Position numbers and translations under genes: made by a program. A stretch of 61,842 nt of DNA, taken from Burkholderiales bacterium. Lineage in GTDB: Bacteria > Pseudomonadota > Gammaproteobacteria > Burkholderiales > Burkholderiaceae_C. A model generated the notes under the pieces. It had not been told where the DNA came from. It saw only the letters and a list, made by a program, of their open reading frames with translations, and made no database searches. Of the stretch, positions 17,402-26,590 are shown piece after piece; positions within the stretch are counted from its first letter, which is position 1; each line of letters opens with the position of its first letter. The stretch is from contig JAJUGJ010000017.1 in the NCBI GenBank assembly GCA_029268225.1, positions 1 through 61,842 on the forward strand. Direction: 5' to 3'.

Positions 17402-18118
17402 ATGTCCGACGTGATTCCGTTGGGGCCGGGTGCCCGGATGTTGACGACGCGTGAAGCGGCCCAACGCCTGGGGGTGTCCTTGCGCACGGTGCAGTTGTGG
17501 GTCGAGGCAGATATTTTGCCGGCAGCGCGGACGCCCGGCGGGCATCGACGGATTCCGTACAACGCCGTGGAGGCGCTCGCGCTGAGTACAGGGCTAGGAG
17601 GCGAAACGTCGCCGACAGGTTCGCCGCGGGTGACACGCAAGGATTTGTTGCGTGCCGAGACAGGCGCGCGTGGAGCGTCCATGCGCTCGGCGCCTGCGGA
17701 TGTGCCTGTTGAGGCGATGGACGTGTTGCTGGTGTCGGACGATCAGGCATGGCAAGAGGCCTGCACCTTGGCATTGAGCCCATATGGGCAGGCCGTGAAG
17801 TTGCGATTTGCCGAAACAGGCTATCTCGCGCTGTTGCAGATCGGCCAGAAGACGCCAGACCTGCTCATCACCCATCTGGATTTGCCGGGCATGGATGGCA
17901 TGGCGATGTTGCATACCTTGGAGCGCAGTGAGTCGATCTCTGGCATGCGCACGTTGCTGCTCACGGATTGGACGCCGCAAACCTTGATTCGCCGAGGAGG
18001 TGTGCCGGCCTCGGTCGAGGTGGTGCACACGCCTGTGACGGCGGACGCGATCGCGGTGCGCGTGGGGCGCTACCTGTTGGGGCAGCGTGTGATGGGCAGG
18101 GCTGCCCAGCTTGAGTGA
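17402..18118 (+). CDS. MerR/excisionase-type HTH protein fused to a degenerate receiver domain
   Basis: A 238-residue protein. ATG 17402 follows AAGGTCAAGAGA, so the upstream in-frame start at 17357 is not used. Residues 12-62 form a helix-turn-helix with a wing (LTTREAAQRLGVSLRTVQLW, then RTPGGHRR), as in MerR/BldC-like proteins. Residues about 106-232 have the CheY-like order VLLVSDDQ, LLITHLDLPGMDG, TLLLTDW, VEVVHTPV. The acid pocket (Asp113, Asp114) and Thr188 are kept, but the phospho-acceptor Asp is His158 and the conserved Lys is Thr210. It is therefore probably a phosphorylation-independent pseudo-receiver. No histidine kinase is nearby. Targets are unknown. Confidence 0.8.
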   Translation: MSDVIPLGPGARMLTTREAAQRLGVSLRTVQLWVEADILPAARTPGGHRRIPYNAVEALALSTGLGGETSPTGSPRVTRKDLLRAETGARGASMRSAPADVPVEAMDVLLVSDDQAWQEACTLALSPYGQAVKLRFAETGYLALLQIGQKTPDLLITHLDLPGMDGMAMLHTLERSESISGMRTLLLTDWTPQTLIRRGGVPASVEVVHTPVTADAIAVRVGRYLLGQRVMGRAAQLE

Positions 18119-18176
18119 ACCCCGACACGGCCGTAGTGCGATGAATGCCCCCTGAACGGGGAGGGGTGAGAACCCG

Positions 18177-18962
18177 GTGATCGGTGTTTGTGCGGCATGC
18201 GCAGCGGCGATCCTGCGCCAAGATGCACGGTGGGATCACTCGGGGGAGAATGTGCAGGGTTCAAGCTTGGCGCGACGCCGCAGGCCGTGGGGGCGACTGG
18301 CTTTGTTGCTGGTCTATTTGCTGTTGCTGGGCCTGGTCTGGATGGCGTGGCGTGATCCGGCTTGGCGTGTGTTGCTCAGTCCTGTGATGCTTGCAGAGTT
18401 CGGGCGGGAGGTTTTGGCCTGGCCCATGGGCTCGGTGTGGGTGTTGCTGGCCTATGTTGTGGCGGTGGCGTTGGCGATGCCTGTGCTGGCCTTGATCACG
18501 CTGGGCGTGCTGATTTTTGGTCCGTGGCCTGGTATGGCCTATGCCTTGGTGGGCATGGTCGCGGGCGCCACGGTGACGTATGGATTGGGGCGAGTCACCG
18601 GGGCGCAGGCATTGGATCGGCTGTTGAAGGGTCGCTTGCAACTCATGTCGACCCATCTTCATCGGCGCGGGCTATGGGCGATTGTGTTGCTGCGTGCCTT
18701 GCCGGTAGCCCCCTTCATCGTGGTGAACTTGGGCGCCGGCGCGCTGCGTGTGCGCTTGCGTGACTATGTTCTGGGTACATTCTTGGGCTTGCTGCCTGGC
18801 ACGGTCTTGATTTCCCTGTTCATGCGCCAGGTGCAAGAGGCCGTGCGTACGGCCACGCTGGGTGCCTGGATGGCGCTGGCCGGGGGCGTGCTCCTGGTGG
18901 CGTGCGCGCTGTGGTGGCTGAATCAGCAGTTGCGTGCGCGCAAGCTGCGAGAAGCCCAATGA
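18177..18962 (+). CDS. TVP38/TMEM64 (VTT) family inner-membrane protein
   Basis: About 261 residues with five or six hydrophobic segments and the VTT pattern (ALAMPVLALITLGVLIFGP, GMVAGATVTYGLGR, the amphipathic RALPVAPFIVVNLGAGALRV, and DYVLGTFLGLLPGTVLI). The family belongs to the DedA/VTT superfamily, linked to lipid scrambling or envelope homeostasis. The start is uncertain: GTG 18177 has a good GGAGGGGTGAG upstream, while GTG 18252 with GGGGGAG immediately before would remove a 25-residue tail. It ends at a perfect hairpin shared with the convergent tRNA-Arg. Confidence 0.8.
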   Translation: MIGVCAACAAAILRQDARWDHSGENVQGSSLARRRRPWGRLALLLVYLLLLGLVWMAWRDPAWRVLLSPVMLAEFGREVLAWPMGSVWVLLAYVVAVALAMPVLALITLGVLIFGPWPGMAYALVGMVAGATVTYGLGRVTGAQALDRLLKGRLQLMSTHLHRRGLWAIVLLRALPVAPFIVVNLGAGALRVRLRDYVLGTFLGLLPGTVLISLFMRQVQEAVRTATLGAWMALAGGVLLVACALWWLNQQLRARKLREAQ

Positions 18963-18966
18963 CAAA

Positions 18967-18994
18967 AGCCCTCAAGCGTGAGCTTGAGGGCTTC
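18967..18994. terminator. Bidirectional hairpin between the VTT gene and tRNA-Arg
   Basis: AAGCCCTCAAGC-GTGA-GCTTGAGGGCTT is a perfect 12-bp stem with a tetraloop. On the minus strand it is followed by CTTTTG, suiting termination of the tRNA transcript. It also closes the VTT gene on the plus strand. Confidence 0.85.
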
Positions 18995-18998
18995 GTCT

Positions 18999-19075
18999 GG
19001 TGCGGCTGGCAGGATTCGAACCCACGACCCCTTGGTTCGTAGCCAAGTACTCTATCCAACTGAGCTACAGCCGCC
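18999..19075 (-). tRNA. tRNA-Arg (anticodon ACG)
   Basis: The 77-nucleotide gene includes the encoded CCA (18999-19001). The acceptor GCGGCTG/CAGCCGC, the D-arm with TAGCTCAGTTGG, the anticodon loop CTACGAA between CTTGG and CCAAG, and the T-arm GGTTCGAAT all fold as in bacterial tRNA-Arg(ACG), which reads CGU, CGC and CGA after A34 is converted to inosine. It is a single gene with its own promoter. Confidence 0.97.
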
Positions 19076-19085
19076 GAGAAGTGAA

Positions 19086-19115
19086 ACTATAGCATGTTTT
19101 TAACAGGCTTGTAAA
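19086..19115 (-). promoter_or_regulatory. Sigma-70 promoter of tRNA-Arg
   Basis: On the minus strand TTTACA (19115-19110), an 18-base spacer and TATAGT (19091-19086) end 10 bases before the tRNA 5' end. Confidence 0.75.
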
Positions 19116-19157
19116 CAGGCGCTGATTTTTCTCAGATCTTCGTTGCGCTGCCGGGAT

Positions 19158-20411
19158 TCAGTCGCGTTCCGGCAACGCCGCCAGACGGTAGAAGCGCGCG
19201 GCTTCCTCTGGACGATTTTCGCGTTCCGCCATTTGTCCCAGTTGGGCCCAGGCTGTGCGGCGATCGTTGACGTCCAGTTGCAAATCATTGGCCGCCGACA
19301 GCAGCATGCCCCGAGCCTTCCCCCACAGTTGACGCTCGGCCAGCGCGAGCCCCAACGTCAGTGCCAGCGCTGGGTTGCGAAGCGCAGCGGGCGTGGTGGC
19401 GTCCAGACGCGGAAGCCAATCGGCCTCCAGGCCGGTCAGGCTGTCGCGCAAGGCGCGGGACAGGGCTTCAACGGCTTCTGGTGATTGCTGGTTGATTTGA
19501 TCCCAAAGCGGGGCCAGCCATTGACGCGCCTCGTGGGGCGCGCCCAATTGGGACATGCGTCGCGCGGCATGCGAGACCACCAATGGGTCACGTTTGTCGT
19601 GCGGATCGAGGTTCACCCACAGGCTGCGCATTTGGTCGATGTCACGGGCGCCTTCGAGGGTTTCGCTGGCCAGGGTGCGCAGCAGGCCCTCGGCTGCCGA
19701 GGGAGTGAAGCCTTGATGTTTGGCAAGCAGGCGTGCCGTACGCAAGGCTTCCATGGGCTGACGAGCGAGTCGGGCTGCTTGCAACTTCAGGCGCAGCGCC
19801 TGGGTGCGACGCGCAACGCCGGGGGGCAGTTCTGCCAGTTCACGCAAGGCTCGCGCTGCATCCCGGTCCTCCAGGGCACTTTCAGCCGCCATCAGCCTTG
19901 CGCCTTCTTCGGTGGCGCGCGGCTTGCGCGTCAGTTGCGACAACTCCAGCGCGCGTTGGAGATGTTCGTCGCGACGCTGGCGGTCTTGCAGGCGGTGCAG
20001 GCTTCCAGCCGAAAGCATGTGCGCCAAGGCCGTGAATTCGGCATCCAGCGCCAACTCGGGTGTATCAGCCTGGATGGCAATGGCCTTCTGGCAGGTCTTG
20101 TGAGCGCGGGTGTAGCGGCCAGCCAAGTACAGCGCCAGGCCTTCGCGCAAGGCAGCTTGCGCCACACGGTCTCTGCGGGAGGTGCGCCACTGTTTGGCCC
20201 GCTCTGGCAATGCCAGCAAACTGTCGAGGGCGCGCACCAGGGAGTAGACCGCCACGAACAGGGCCACCAGCACGAGGAGGAAGAGGTTGAGCGAGACGTC
20301 GGTGCGCCAGCCACGCCAGTACACAGTGACGAGGCCGTCGTTCGCGCCGAGGGCCGAGGCCCCAACCACGGCGATCACGGCAACCAGCAAAAGCCAGACG
20401 ATGGAGCGCAT
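19158..20411 (-). CDS. hemY: HemY-type TPR protein of the haem operon
   Basis: A 417-residue inner-membrane protein with two N-terminal transmembrane segments (about residues 3-22 and 40-62) separated by a short loop (GLVTVYWRGWRTDVSLNL, typical of the HemY N-terminal domain). A long alpha-helical TPR-like region follows (ALREGLALYLAGRYTRAHKTC onward). It is last in hemC-hemD-hemX-hemY. The role in haem synthesis is not enzymatic; it is a membrane scaffold candidate. It differs from the Gram-positive HemY (coproporphyrinogen oxidase) of the same name. Confidence 0.88.
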   Translation of the reverse strand: MRSIVWLLLVAVIAVVGASALGANDGLVTVYWRGWRTDVSLNLFLLVLVALFVAVYSLVRALDSLLALPERAKQWRTSRRDRVAQAALREGLALYLAGRYTRAHKTCQKAIAIQADTPELALDAEFTALAHMLSAGSLHRLQDRQRRDEHLQRALELSQLTRKPRATEEGARLMAAESALEDRDAARALRELAELPPGVARRTQALRLKLQAARLARQPMEALRTARLLAKHQGFTPSAAEGLLRTLASETLEGARDIDQMRSLWVNLDPHDKRDPLVVSHAARRMSQLGAPHEARQWLAPLWDQINQQSPEAVEALSRALRDSLTGLEADWLPRLDATTPAALRNPALALTLGLALAERQLWGKARGMLLSAANDLQLDVNDRRTAWAQLGQMAERENRPEEAARFYRLAALPERD

Positions 20412-20446
20412 GGTGCGTCGGTCCTTCAGTGCTTCAGTGCGGAGGG

Positions 20447-21580
20447 TCAGCGGCCGGCGGACACGGCCGCCAGCGCTGCCAGGGTGTCATCGGGCCGTGG
20501 CACGGTGGTCTGGGTGCTTTGCTTTGCAACGTCGATCAGCAGGTTGCGCAGCAACTGCGTCTTGCGTGACTGAGCATCGAAGTAACGCGGCAGGACCGCT
20601 TCGACTTCCTGCAAGTCGCTGGCAGCGATGGCGGTCTGGCGGCTCAGCAGCGCCAAGCGGGCGTTGAGCAAGCGCAACTTGATGTTCTCACGCAGGAAGT
20701 AGCTTTGCTCGGGAGAGACCAGCATGCCTTCGGGCCGCTGGATCTCGGTGACGCGGATCAGGTTGCGCGTTTCGAGCCAGACACGGTTGCCCGCTTGGCT
20801 GAGCCAGTGGTAGATCTGGCTGGTCCAGGCGGCGGATGCGGCATCAGGCTCGGATGCGGTTGCATCGTGGCGGGCGCTTGCCTTGGGCGGGGGCGCAGCC
20901 TTGCGCGGCTGAGCGCGAGCTGACTCGGGAGAGTTGAGCAAGGGAACCTCGTCTACCAGGCGCGTGGCCTCGTCCAGACGCAAGGTGAGAGCGCTCAGAT
21001 CGGCCACGCGTGTGGCGCGCACATCATCCAGATCTTTGGCCACCGCGCGTCGGACGTTGTCGAGCCGTGGCTGTGCGGCGCGCGCCAGACGCGCATCAGC
21101 CGACTGCAATGCAACCACCAGGGGCTCGGCGCTGCCGGTCAGGGAAGCTTGCTGTGTGGCCACACGCAGGCTGGACTCCAGATCCGCGAGCAGGTTCTCA
21201 TCGCGCGAGGTGCTGAGGTTTTTGATGAGGTCTTCGACCTGCGTGCGTTGCAGCGCCACCTCGGCCAGTCGGCTCTCCAGCAGGGCGGTTCGAGCGGCTG
21301 ATTCGCGTGAGAGCTCCTGGGCCTGTTTTGCCAGTAGGTGCGCTTCGGTGGCCTGAGTCTGGCTGCTTTGCTGGCGGCGCACCAACTCTTGCTCCAGACC
21401 TTGAACGCGCGACTGTGCCTGCCAGGCCAGCCAGAGCCCTCCTGCTGACGTCAGGCTCAGCACGAGCACAGCCCAGCGAACCCATTCGGCGGGTGCCGGT
21501 GTGGGGGCGTGGTCAGGTTCAACCTGCGGGGCCAGGGGGGCTGGCAGGGTCTCGGGGGTGGGGGGGGTTGGCTCGGTCAC
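20447..21580 (-). CDS. hemX: HemX-like membrane protein (annotated in the family as uroporphyrinogen-III C-methyltransferase)
   Basis: A 377-residue protein: a proline-rich cytoplasmic N-terminus, one transmembrane segment (about 33-50, AVLVLSLTSAGGLWLAW), a coiled coil (about 52-105), then a helical periplasmic domain containing the conserved RVTEIQRPEGMLVSPEQSYFLRENIKLRL. The usual methyltransferase annotation comes from family naming; no SAM-binding motif is visible. Its ATG overlaps the hemD stop by 4 bases. Confidence 0.88.
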   Translation of the reverse strand: MTEPTPPTPETLPAPLAPQVEPDHAPTPAPAEWVRWAVLVLSLTSAGGLWLAWQAQSRVQGLEQELVRRQQSSQTQATEAHLLAKQAQELSRESAARTALLESRLAEVALQRTQVEDLIKNLSTSRDENLLADLESSLRVATQQASLTGSAEPLVVALQSADARLARAAQPRLDNVRRAVAKDLDDVRATRVADLSALTLRLDEATRLVDEVPLLNSPESARAQPRKAAPPPKASARHDATASEPDAASAAWTSQIYHWLSQAGNRVWLETRNLIRVTEIQRPEGMLVSPEQSYFLRENIKLRLLNARLALLSRQTAIAASDLQEVEAVLPRYFDAQSRKTQLLRNLLIDVAKQSTQTTVPRPDDTLAALAAVSAGR

Positions 21581-22425
21581 AGTGGTTTGATTGTATCGAC
21601 GACCGCCTGATTTACGGACACCTGGCGTAGTGCGTCCACCACTGCCGCGAGCGTGGGACGGGTCTCGATGATCTGGGTGATGCCCATGTGCCGGGCTCGT
21701 TCGGTGATGCGTGGATGGGTGCTCAGGGCACGGGTCTGGGACCAGTCCGTGTCCGGTCGATCCGGCAACTCAGGCAGGTGTGAGGTGAGCAGGTGATCCA
21801 TGGCCTGGGAGCTGCTGAACAGCCAGACATGCCGATCTGGCGCGATCAGTGCGGTGCGCGCGAGTGCTTGCTGTGCGGTGCTCCAATGGCCGGGCCCCCG
21901 CTGATAGCACAGTTGTGGCTGAACGAGGGCGCCGCGTGCGCGCAATTGCTCTGCCAGCCAAGTGCGTCCGCGGGCCTCTTGCTGGTCGCCACCACTGATG
22001 ATGCAGACCGATTGGCCGGCCCAGTCCAGGGGGGCCAACATGGGCCACAGGGACTCCGAGTCGAACTGCTCGGCATCCGCGCGTGGGCTGAGGATCTGAT
22101 GTGGCATGAGGCCGCAACGGGCGCCGCGCTCGATCAATTGTCGGGCAGTGCCAGGGCCGGGCGCGGCCGCAAGGGTGTGTGACGGCCAGGTCATCCCTGC
22201 GGGTCTCAGCTGAAAGAACCACTCCACCGCCGCCGGGCTGACGAACATGAGCAGGCGATGCTGTGTCAGGTTCTGCCAAAGTGTCGTGACGGGGCTGGGG
22301 TCAGCGGGAGCTTCGATGGCGATCAAGGGCAGGGCGTGCGCATCCATGTGATGGGCGCGCAGGGCGTCCACCCATTCATCGGCCTGTGGCTGAGGGCGGG
22401 TGACCAGGATGCGCAGTGCGTCCAT
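21577..22425 (-). CDS. hemD: Uroporphyrinogen-III synthase
   Basis: HemD closes hydroxymethylbilane with inversion of ring D to give uroporphyrinogen III. The 282-residue protein has the family start ILVTRPQPQADEW, the interdomain ALPLIAIEAP, LMFVSPAAVEWF, and VWLFSSSQAMDHL in the second lobe. HemD sequences diverge strongly, and the identification is firmed up by its place directly after hemC (17-base gap) and overlapping hemX. Confidence 0.92.
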   Translation of the reverse strand: MDALRILVTRPQPQADEWVDALRAHHMDAHALPLIAIEAPADPSPVTTLWQNLTQHRLLMFVSPAAVEWFFQLRPAGMTWPSHTLAAAPGPGTARQLIERGARCGLMPHQILSPRADAEQFDSESLWPMLAPLDWAGQSVCIISGGDQQEARGRTWLAEQLRARGALVQPQLCYQRGPGHWSTAQQALARTALIAPDRHVWLFSSSQAMDHLLTSHLPELPDRPDTDWSQTRALSTHPRITERARHMGITQIIETRPTLAAVVDALRQVSVNQAVVDTIKPL

Positions 22426-22442
22426 GGTGGGGGCGGCGTCCT

Positions 22443-23405
22443 TTAAAGCGCCGCGAGCCAGTCTTCGCCCGCCTGGGCTTGCAACTGTGCGGCGATCTGG
22501 CGACCCAGTGCGTCCGCTTCGTCAGCGTTGCGAGGGCATCCGCTGGTGGCGGCTTGCACCAGGAAGGGCTGTTCGGGATGTCCGAGCAGGGCGCGCAAGA
22601 CGAGCACCGGTTCACTGTCGTCCGAGGGGCCGGCTTGCCATTCGGCAAAAGCGGCCAAAGGCATTGAGCAACTGCCGCCCATGGCGCGGGATACGCCCCG
22701 CTCGGCCAGCGTTGCCAGCCAGGTTGGCGTGTGGGCCAGGCTTTGCAAGACGGTGCCCAACTCGGTGTGGCTGTCGCAGATTTCGAGGCCCAGCGCACCT
22801 TGGCCCGCCGCGGGCAGCATCACGCTGGTGTCGAGGTGCTCGCGGATGCGAGCGGCCAAACCGAGGCGTTTGAGACCTGCGGCGGCGAGAATGATGGCGT
22901 CGTACTGTCCCTCATCGAGCTTGCGCAGTCGGGTGTCGAGGTTGCCGCGCAGGGCTTCGATCTTGAGGTCTGGGCGACGGGCGCGCAACTGCACCATGCG
23001 CCGCAGGCTGGATGTGCCCACGACAGCGCCTTCGGGGAGTTGGTCCAGCGCGGCATGGTGATTGGAGACAAAGGCGTCCCGGGGATCTTCCCGCTCCAGC
23101 ACCGCTGCCAGCACGAAGCCTTGCGGCAACTCCATGGGCACGTCTTTGAGGGAGTGCACGGCCAAGTCGGCGCGCCCTTCCTGCAAAGCGACTTCCAGTT
23201 CTTTGACAAACAGACCCTTGCCTCCGACCTTTGAGAGTGCGCGGTCAAGGATCTGGTCACCTTGGGTGGTCATGCCCAGAAGTTCAACTGTGCGCCCGAA
23301 TCGAGACTGCAGCAGGGCTTGAACATGTTCGGCCTGCCACAGGGCAAGGCGACTTTCACGGGTGGCGATCACCCAGGGGGCGGAGGTGGGAGTGGGCACG
23401 GTCAT
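22443..23405 (-). CDS. hemC: Porphobilinogen deaminase (hydroxymethylbilane synthase)
   Basis: HemC polymerises four porphobilinogens on a dipyrromethane cofactor. The 320-residue protein has [51 protein letters not shown] (the catalytic Asp), [18 protein letters not shown], and the cofactor-binding Cys in [13 protein letters not shown]. It is the first gene of the haem operon. Confidence 0.96.
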   Translation of the reverse strand: MTVPTPTSAPWVIATRESRLALWQAEHVQALLQSRFGRTVELLGMTTQGDQILDRALSKVGGKGLFVKELEVALQEGRADLAVHSLKDVPMELPQGFVLAAVLEREDPRDAFVSNHHAALDQLPEGAVVGTSSLRRMVQLRARRPDLKIEALRGNLDTRLRKLDEGQYDAIILAAAGLKRLGLAARIREHLDTSVMLPAAGQGALGLEICDSHTELGTVLQSLAHTPTWLATLAERGVSRAMGGSCSMPLAAFAEWQAGPSDDSEPVLVLRALLGHPEQPFLVQAATSGCPRNADEADALGRQIAAQLQAQAGEDWLAAL

Positions 23406-23450
23406 GTCCCGATGCTATCAGCGGTCGGCGTGCTTGGCGCAACACCGAGA

Positions 23451-24197
23451 TCAAACCTTGCGTGCAGCCAATGCCAGTTGGCGCTTCTGGGTCTGATTGA
23501 TGTATTGCTGCAGATCCCGCTCGGCCTGCTGAAGGTTCACGAATTCGCAGCCCAAGCGCGCACCGCGGGTGTCCGGATGAATGGGCGTGGCGTGACGCAT
23601 AACGAAGCTCACATCGAGCCAGGTGTCGTCATCCAGGCGGAGGCTGCACGACGGGACGCGGGTGCCGTCAGAGATGGGTGGGGTGTCTTCGGGCAGGAAA
23701 AGCGCCATGCCGCCCAGGCTCACGTCCAGCACTCGCAATGCCAGCGAGGTCTTCGGGTGTTCTGGGTGTGCAAAATGAGCCGTGGGTAGAGCGCTGACCG
23801 CAGGTTTGACGCGGAAGCTGGTGCGCCGTTGAAAACGGTAGAGCTCGCGCGGGTAGCGGGCGTTGATGATGTGCTGGTCGCCATGGACCAAAACCAAGCC
23901 TTCCAGATCGAACTGCACCTTGATGCTGTCGATGTAGGCCACCGCTGTCACCTCTTCGGATTCGAGCAGGGCACGCAAGCCAGCGTGGTTGCCCTCGCCG
24001 CTGAAACCCACCATGCCGCGATCGGGTTCGATTTGCCAGATCAGCGTGGTGTAGCTATGTCCCTCAGGGCTGCTGAGGGTAACCAGTGTTCGGGAGGCCT
24101 CGATCTGGCGCAGCAGGTCGAAAATTTCGATGGTGGACGTGATGCGATAGTCATCCAGCGCACCTTGGGAGGTGCGGTCGTTCAACGGTTTGCTCAT
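23451..24197 (-). CDS. ycgR: PilZ-domain flagellar brake protein YcgR
   Basis: A c-di-GMP receptor that slows the flagellar motor. The 248-residue protein has an N-terminal YcgR domain (about 15-115) and a C-terminal PilZ domain (about 122-240) with the c-di-GMP motifs RFQRRTSFRV (RxxxR) and DVSLGGM (D/NxSxxG). It lies 18 bases after fliT and is probably co-transcribed from the sigma-28 promoter before fliS, which would make the brake a late flagellar gene. Confidence 0.93.
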   Translation of the reverse strand: MSKPLNDRTSQGALDDYRITSTIEIFDLLRQIEASRTLVTLSSPEGHSYTTLIWQIEPDRGMVGFSGEGNHAGLRALLESEEVTAVAYIDSIKVQFDLEGLVLVHGDQHIINARYPRELYRFQRRTSFRVKPAVSALPTAHFAHPEHPKTSLALRVLDVSLGGMALFLPEDTPPISDGTRVPSCSLRLDDDTWLDVSFVMRHATPIHPDTRGARLGCEFVNLQQAERDLQQYINQTQKRQLALAARKV

Positions 24198-24215
24198 CGT
24201 CCAGAATCAGGATGC

Positions 24216-24563
24216 TCAGTGCATCTTTTTGGGGTCTATGGAGGCCCCCATCATACGGCTGAGATCATTGAGCCATGGCTCGGTGAGTGTGCGGATTTCC
24301 GCATCATTGAACAGGATGCGCTGCATGATGCGGCTCTTGAGTGCGCGCTCGTCGCGGCCAAGTGTGCGGCTCTCCGAGGCGTGCTTGAGCTGCGCAATGA
24401 GCACGGCACAGGCACCTTCCAGCTTGACCACCGTGTCCCAGTCGCCGTTGCGGGCAGCCTGCAACATGTCTTGGCTCGCTGATTCGATGGCTTCGTAGTA
24501 CCCAAGCAGGTTCTGGGAGAGTTGCTCGGACTCACGTGCCGTGATGAAGTCGGGGGTGTTCAT
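24216..24563 (-). CDS. fliT: Flagellar protein FliT (FliD chaperone family)
   Basis: A 115-residue all-helical protein in the fliT position directly after fliS (ATGA overlap) and before ycgR. FliT proteins hold FliD before export. The sequence (LLGYYEAIESASQDMLQAARNGDW, then LEGACAVLIAQLK) agrees in size and helix pattern, but FliT is poorly conserved, so the call leans on position. Confidence 0.8.
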   Translation of the reverse strand: MNTPDFITARESEQLSQNLLGYYEAIESASQDMLQAARNGDWDTVVKLEGACAVLIAQLKHASESRTLGRDERALKSRIMQRILFNDAEIRTLTEPWLNDLSRMMGASIDPKKMH

Positions 24564-25027
24564 GCGCGAATCTCCAGACCGCCGCGGACGGGCGTGTGGT
24601 CGGCCTGGTCGGCGATGGCGATCCAGGCTTCACGCACCGGGGTCATCAGCTTGACGCATTCGTCAAGGATGGCTTCATCGTTGTGCAGGTTGGCTTGGGT
24701 CAGGCGCAGGCAAATGTAGCCATACAGGTTGGACAGGTTCTTTGCCAGATCACCACCCACGCGGATGTCCAGACTCGCGTTCAAGCCTTCATCCACGATG
24801 CGCATGGCACGGGTGATGGCTTTGGTCTTCAAGGCGATATCGCGCGCCTGGATCGCACCCCGGGCTTGGGTGAGGGCGTCAAAGTAACCGTCGAGAAGCA
24901 GTTTGATCAGCTGATGCGGAGAGGCGGTGCTGACGCTCGTTTCAACGCCGACTCGTCGATACAGTCCTGGCATGGTGCGCTCCCCGGTCGAAATGGGTCG
25001 AGAAAACGGGCTGGCAGGTGCGTACAT
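24560..25027 (-). CDS. fliS: Flagellar export chaperone FliS
   Basis: FliS caps the flagellin C-terminus in the cytosol until export. The 155-residue protein has the family pattern YRRVGVETSVSTASPHQLIKLLLDG, KTKAITRAMRIVDEGLNASLD, and NLSNLYGYICLRLTQANLHND. The N-terminal MYA start is typical of this group, and 155 residues is slightly longer than average owing to ~20 extra N-terminal residues. A sigma-28 promoter lies 34-61 bases upstream. Confidence 0.94.
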   Translation of the reverse strand: MYAPASPFSRPISTGERTMPGLYRRVGVETSVSTASPHQLIKLLLDGYFDALTQARGAIQARDIALKTKAITRAMRIVDEGLNASLDIRVGGDLAKNLSNLYGYICLRLTQANLHNDEAILDECVKLMTPVREAWIAIADQADHTPVRGGLEIRA

Positions 25028-25060
25028 CTTGGACTCTGCTTGTTGTCTGTGATGTTTTTG

Positions 25061-25088
25061 TTATCGGCTCAAAAGACAAAAGCTTGAA
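25061..25088 (-). promoter_or_regulatory. Sigma-28 (FliA) promoter for fliS-fliT-ycgR
   Basis: On the minus strand TTCAAGCT (25088-25081), a 12-base spacer and GCCGATAA (25068-25061, a perfect consensus -10). A start near 25054 gives a leader of about 27 bases before the fliS ATG. Confidence 0.85.
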
Positions 25089-25122
25089 CCTTGGAATCGA
25101 TGAACTGCAGGGTGTTCGCCAC

Positions 25123-26568
25123 TTACTTGTTGTTATTGTTCAAACCTGCCAACTGCGCGGTGACGTAGCTGGAGAGTCCGTTCAATTTGGTCATGGTGCT
25201 GTCCAGTGCGCTGTATTGTGCGCGCAGTCTGTTTTCGACGGATGCAACGCGCAGGTCTATGCGCTCGATCTTGTCTTTGTTGTCGTCGATCAGGCTCTTG
25301 ATACTTGCGGTGCGGGAGCTGATGGCGCCATCTGGATCCAGGACTTGTTTCGTCATGGCCGCAATGCGCTGAGACATGCCGTTGTTGCCACTGTTGTTGA
25401 CGTCGCTGTTGGCAAAGAACTTCTTGAGCTCCGTCAGGTTGCCCATGGTCGATGTCAACTTGGTTGAGTTGACCGAGATCGTGCCGTCCACCTTGATGTC
25501 CATGCCAATGTCGGTGAGCCGGCCGAAAACGCTGGATGCGCCGCTGTTGGCGCCAACCAAGTCGCGAATCTGCGTCAGAAGGCTTCGGGCAGTTGAGTCA
25601 CCTTGCAGGGCGCCGGCAGTTTTGGAGTCTGGGTCGTATTTGGTTTGAACCCGGATCGTGCTCACGACATTGTTGTAGGCGGACACGAACGTATCGATGC
25701 CTTTGCGGATGCTTTCCGTATCCTGTGTGACCGTGATGCTCGCCGGGGATGCGCTGACTTTGTTCAACTGCAAGGTCAACCCTTCCACGATGTCGGTCAT
25801 GGTGTTGCTCGCCGACGAGACAGACAGGCCATTGATGGTCGCCTGTGCGTTGCTGGCTGCTTGTGTGCGCGACATCTGGCTTGTGCCACCCGTCGACGCG
25901 TCATAAGCCAGCTTGGACAAGCCAGGGGCAGCAGGGTTTTCCGAGACGGATATCTGGAATGCATTCTCGGCGCCGGACGTGCCGGCAAGCACCAATCTGG
26001 TGCCTGTGACGTCGTTCACCAGAGACGCGGTCACGCCTGCATTCGCGCTGTTGATCTTGTCCCGAATTTTTTCAAGTGTGTTGTCGTCAGGACCGATCGC
26101 AATCTCATATTCGCTGGCCGCTGATTTGGCATTGAACGTGACGACAGGGGGGACCGCGTTGTCGGAGGTGTAAGAGCCAATTTTGATGGTCAGTGTGCCC
26201 TCACCCACCGCTGCACTCTTGTTTGCAAATGGGGTGCTGGCCAAGTACTGCGAACTGGCCAAAGATTGGACGGTGACGTTGTAGGAGCCAGTGGCCGTAG
26301 CCGCTCCTGTCGTCACACTGACAGCGGTGCTGTCGCTGGACGTCGCCTTGGTCGCAGTCCAAAAGTCGTTTTTGTTGAGTGCCGCTGCAGCATCTTGCAG
26401 GGATGAGAAGGCGCTTTGCACCTTGCCCCACGTCGAAACTTTTGTCTCAAGCTTGGTGTTGGTGGCTGCAATGGTTTCGGCGGGCTTCCGCTCCAAGGCA
26501 ACCAAGCTCTTGACGATGCTCTCCGCATCCAGTCCGCTGCCGACCCCGAGTGAACTTAAGGTTGCCAT
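25123..26568 (-). CDS. fliD: Flagellar filament capping protein FliD
   Basis: FliD forms the distal cap that folds flagellin at the filament tip. The 481-residue protein begins with the conserved ATLSSLGVGSGLDAESIV, contains the FliD_N region (about 10-105), TINGLSVSSASNTMTDIVEGLTLQL and a FliD_C region with AYNNVVSTIRVQT, and ends in a coiled coil (VENRLRAQYSALDSTMTKLN). It has its own sigma-28 promoter (26626-26653) and a large leader hairpin. Confidence 0.95.
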   Translation of the reverse strand: MATLSSLGVGSGLDAESIVKSLVALERKPAETIAATNTKLETKVSTWGKVQSAFSSLQDAAAALNKNDFWTATKATSSDSTAVSVTTGAATATGSYNVTVQSLASSQYLASTPFANKSAAVGEGTLTIKIGSYTSDNAVPPVVTFNAKSAASEYEIAIGPDDNTLEKIRDKINSANAGVTASLVNDVTGTRLVLAGTSGAENAFQISVSENPAAPGLSKLAYDASTGGTSQMSRTQAASNAQATINGLSVSSASNTMTDIVEGLTLQLNKVSASPASITVTQDTESIRKGIDTFVSAYNNVVSTIRVQTKYDPDSKTAGALQGDSTARSLLTQIRDLVGANSGASSVFGRLTDIGMDIKVDGTISVNSTKLTSTMGNLTELKKFFANSDVNNSGNNGMSQRIAAMTKQVLDPDGAISSRTASIKSLIDDNKDKIERIDLRVASVENRLRAQYSALDSTMTKLNGLSSYVTAQLAGLNNNNK

Positions 26569-26590
26569 GGTGTTTCCCTTTCAATGCGCG

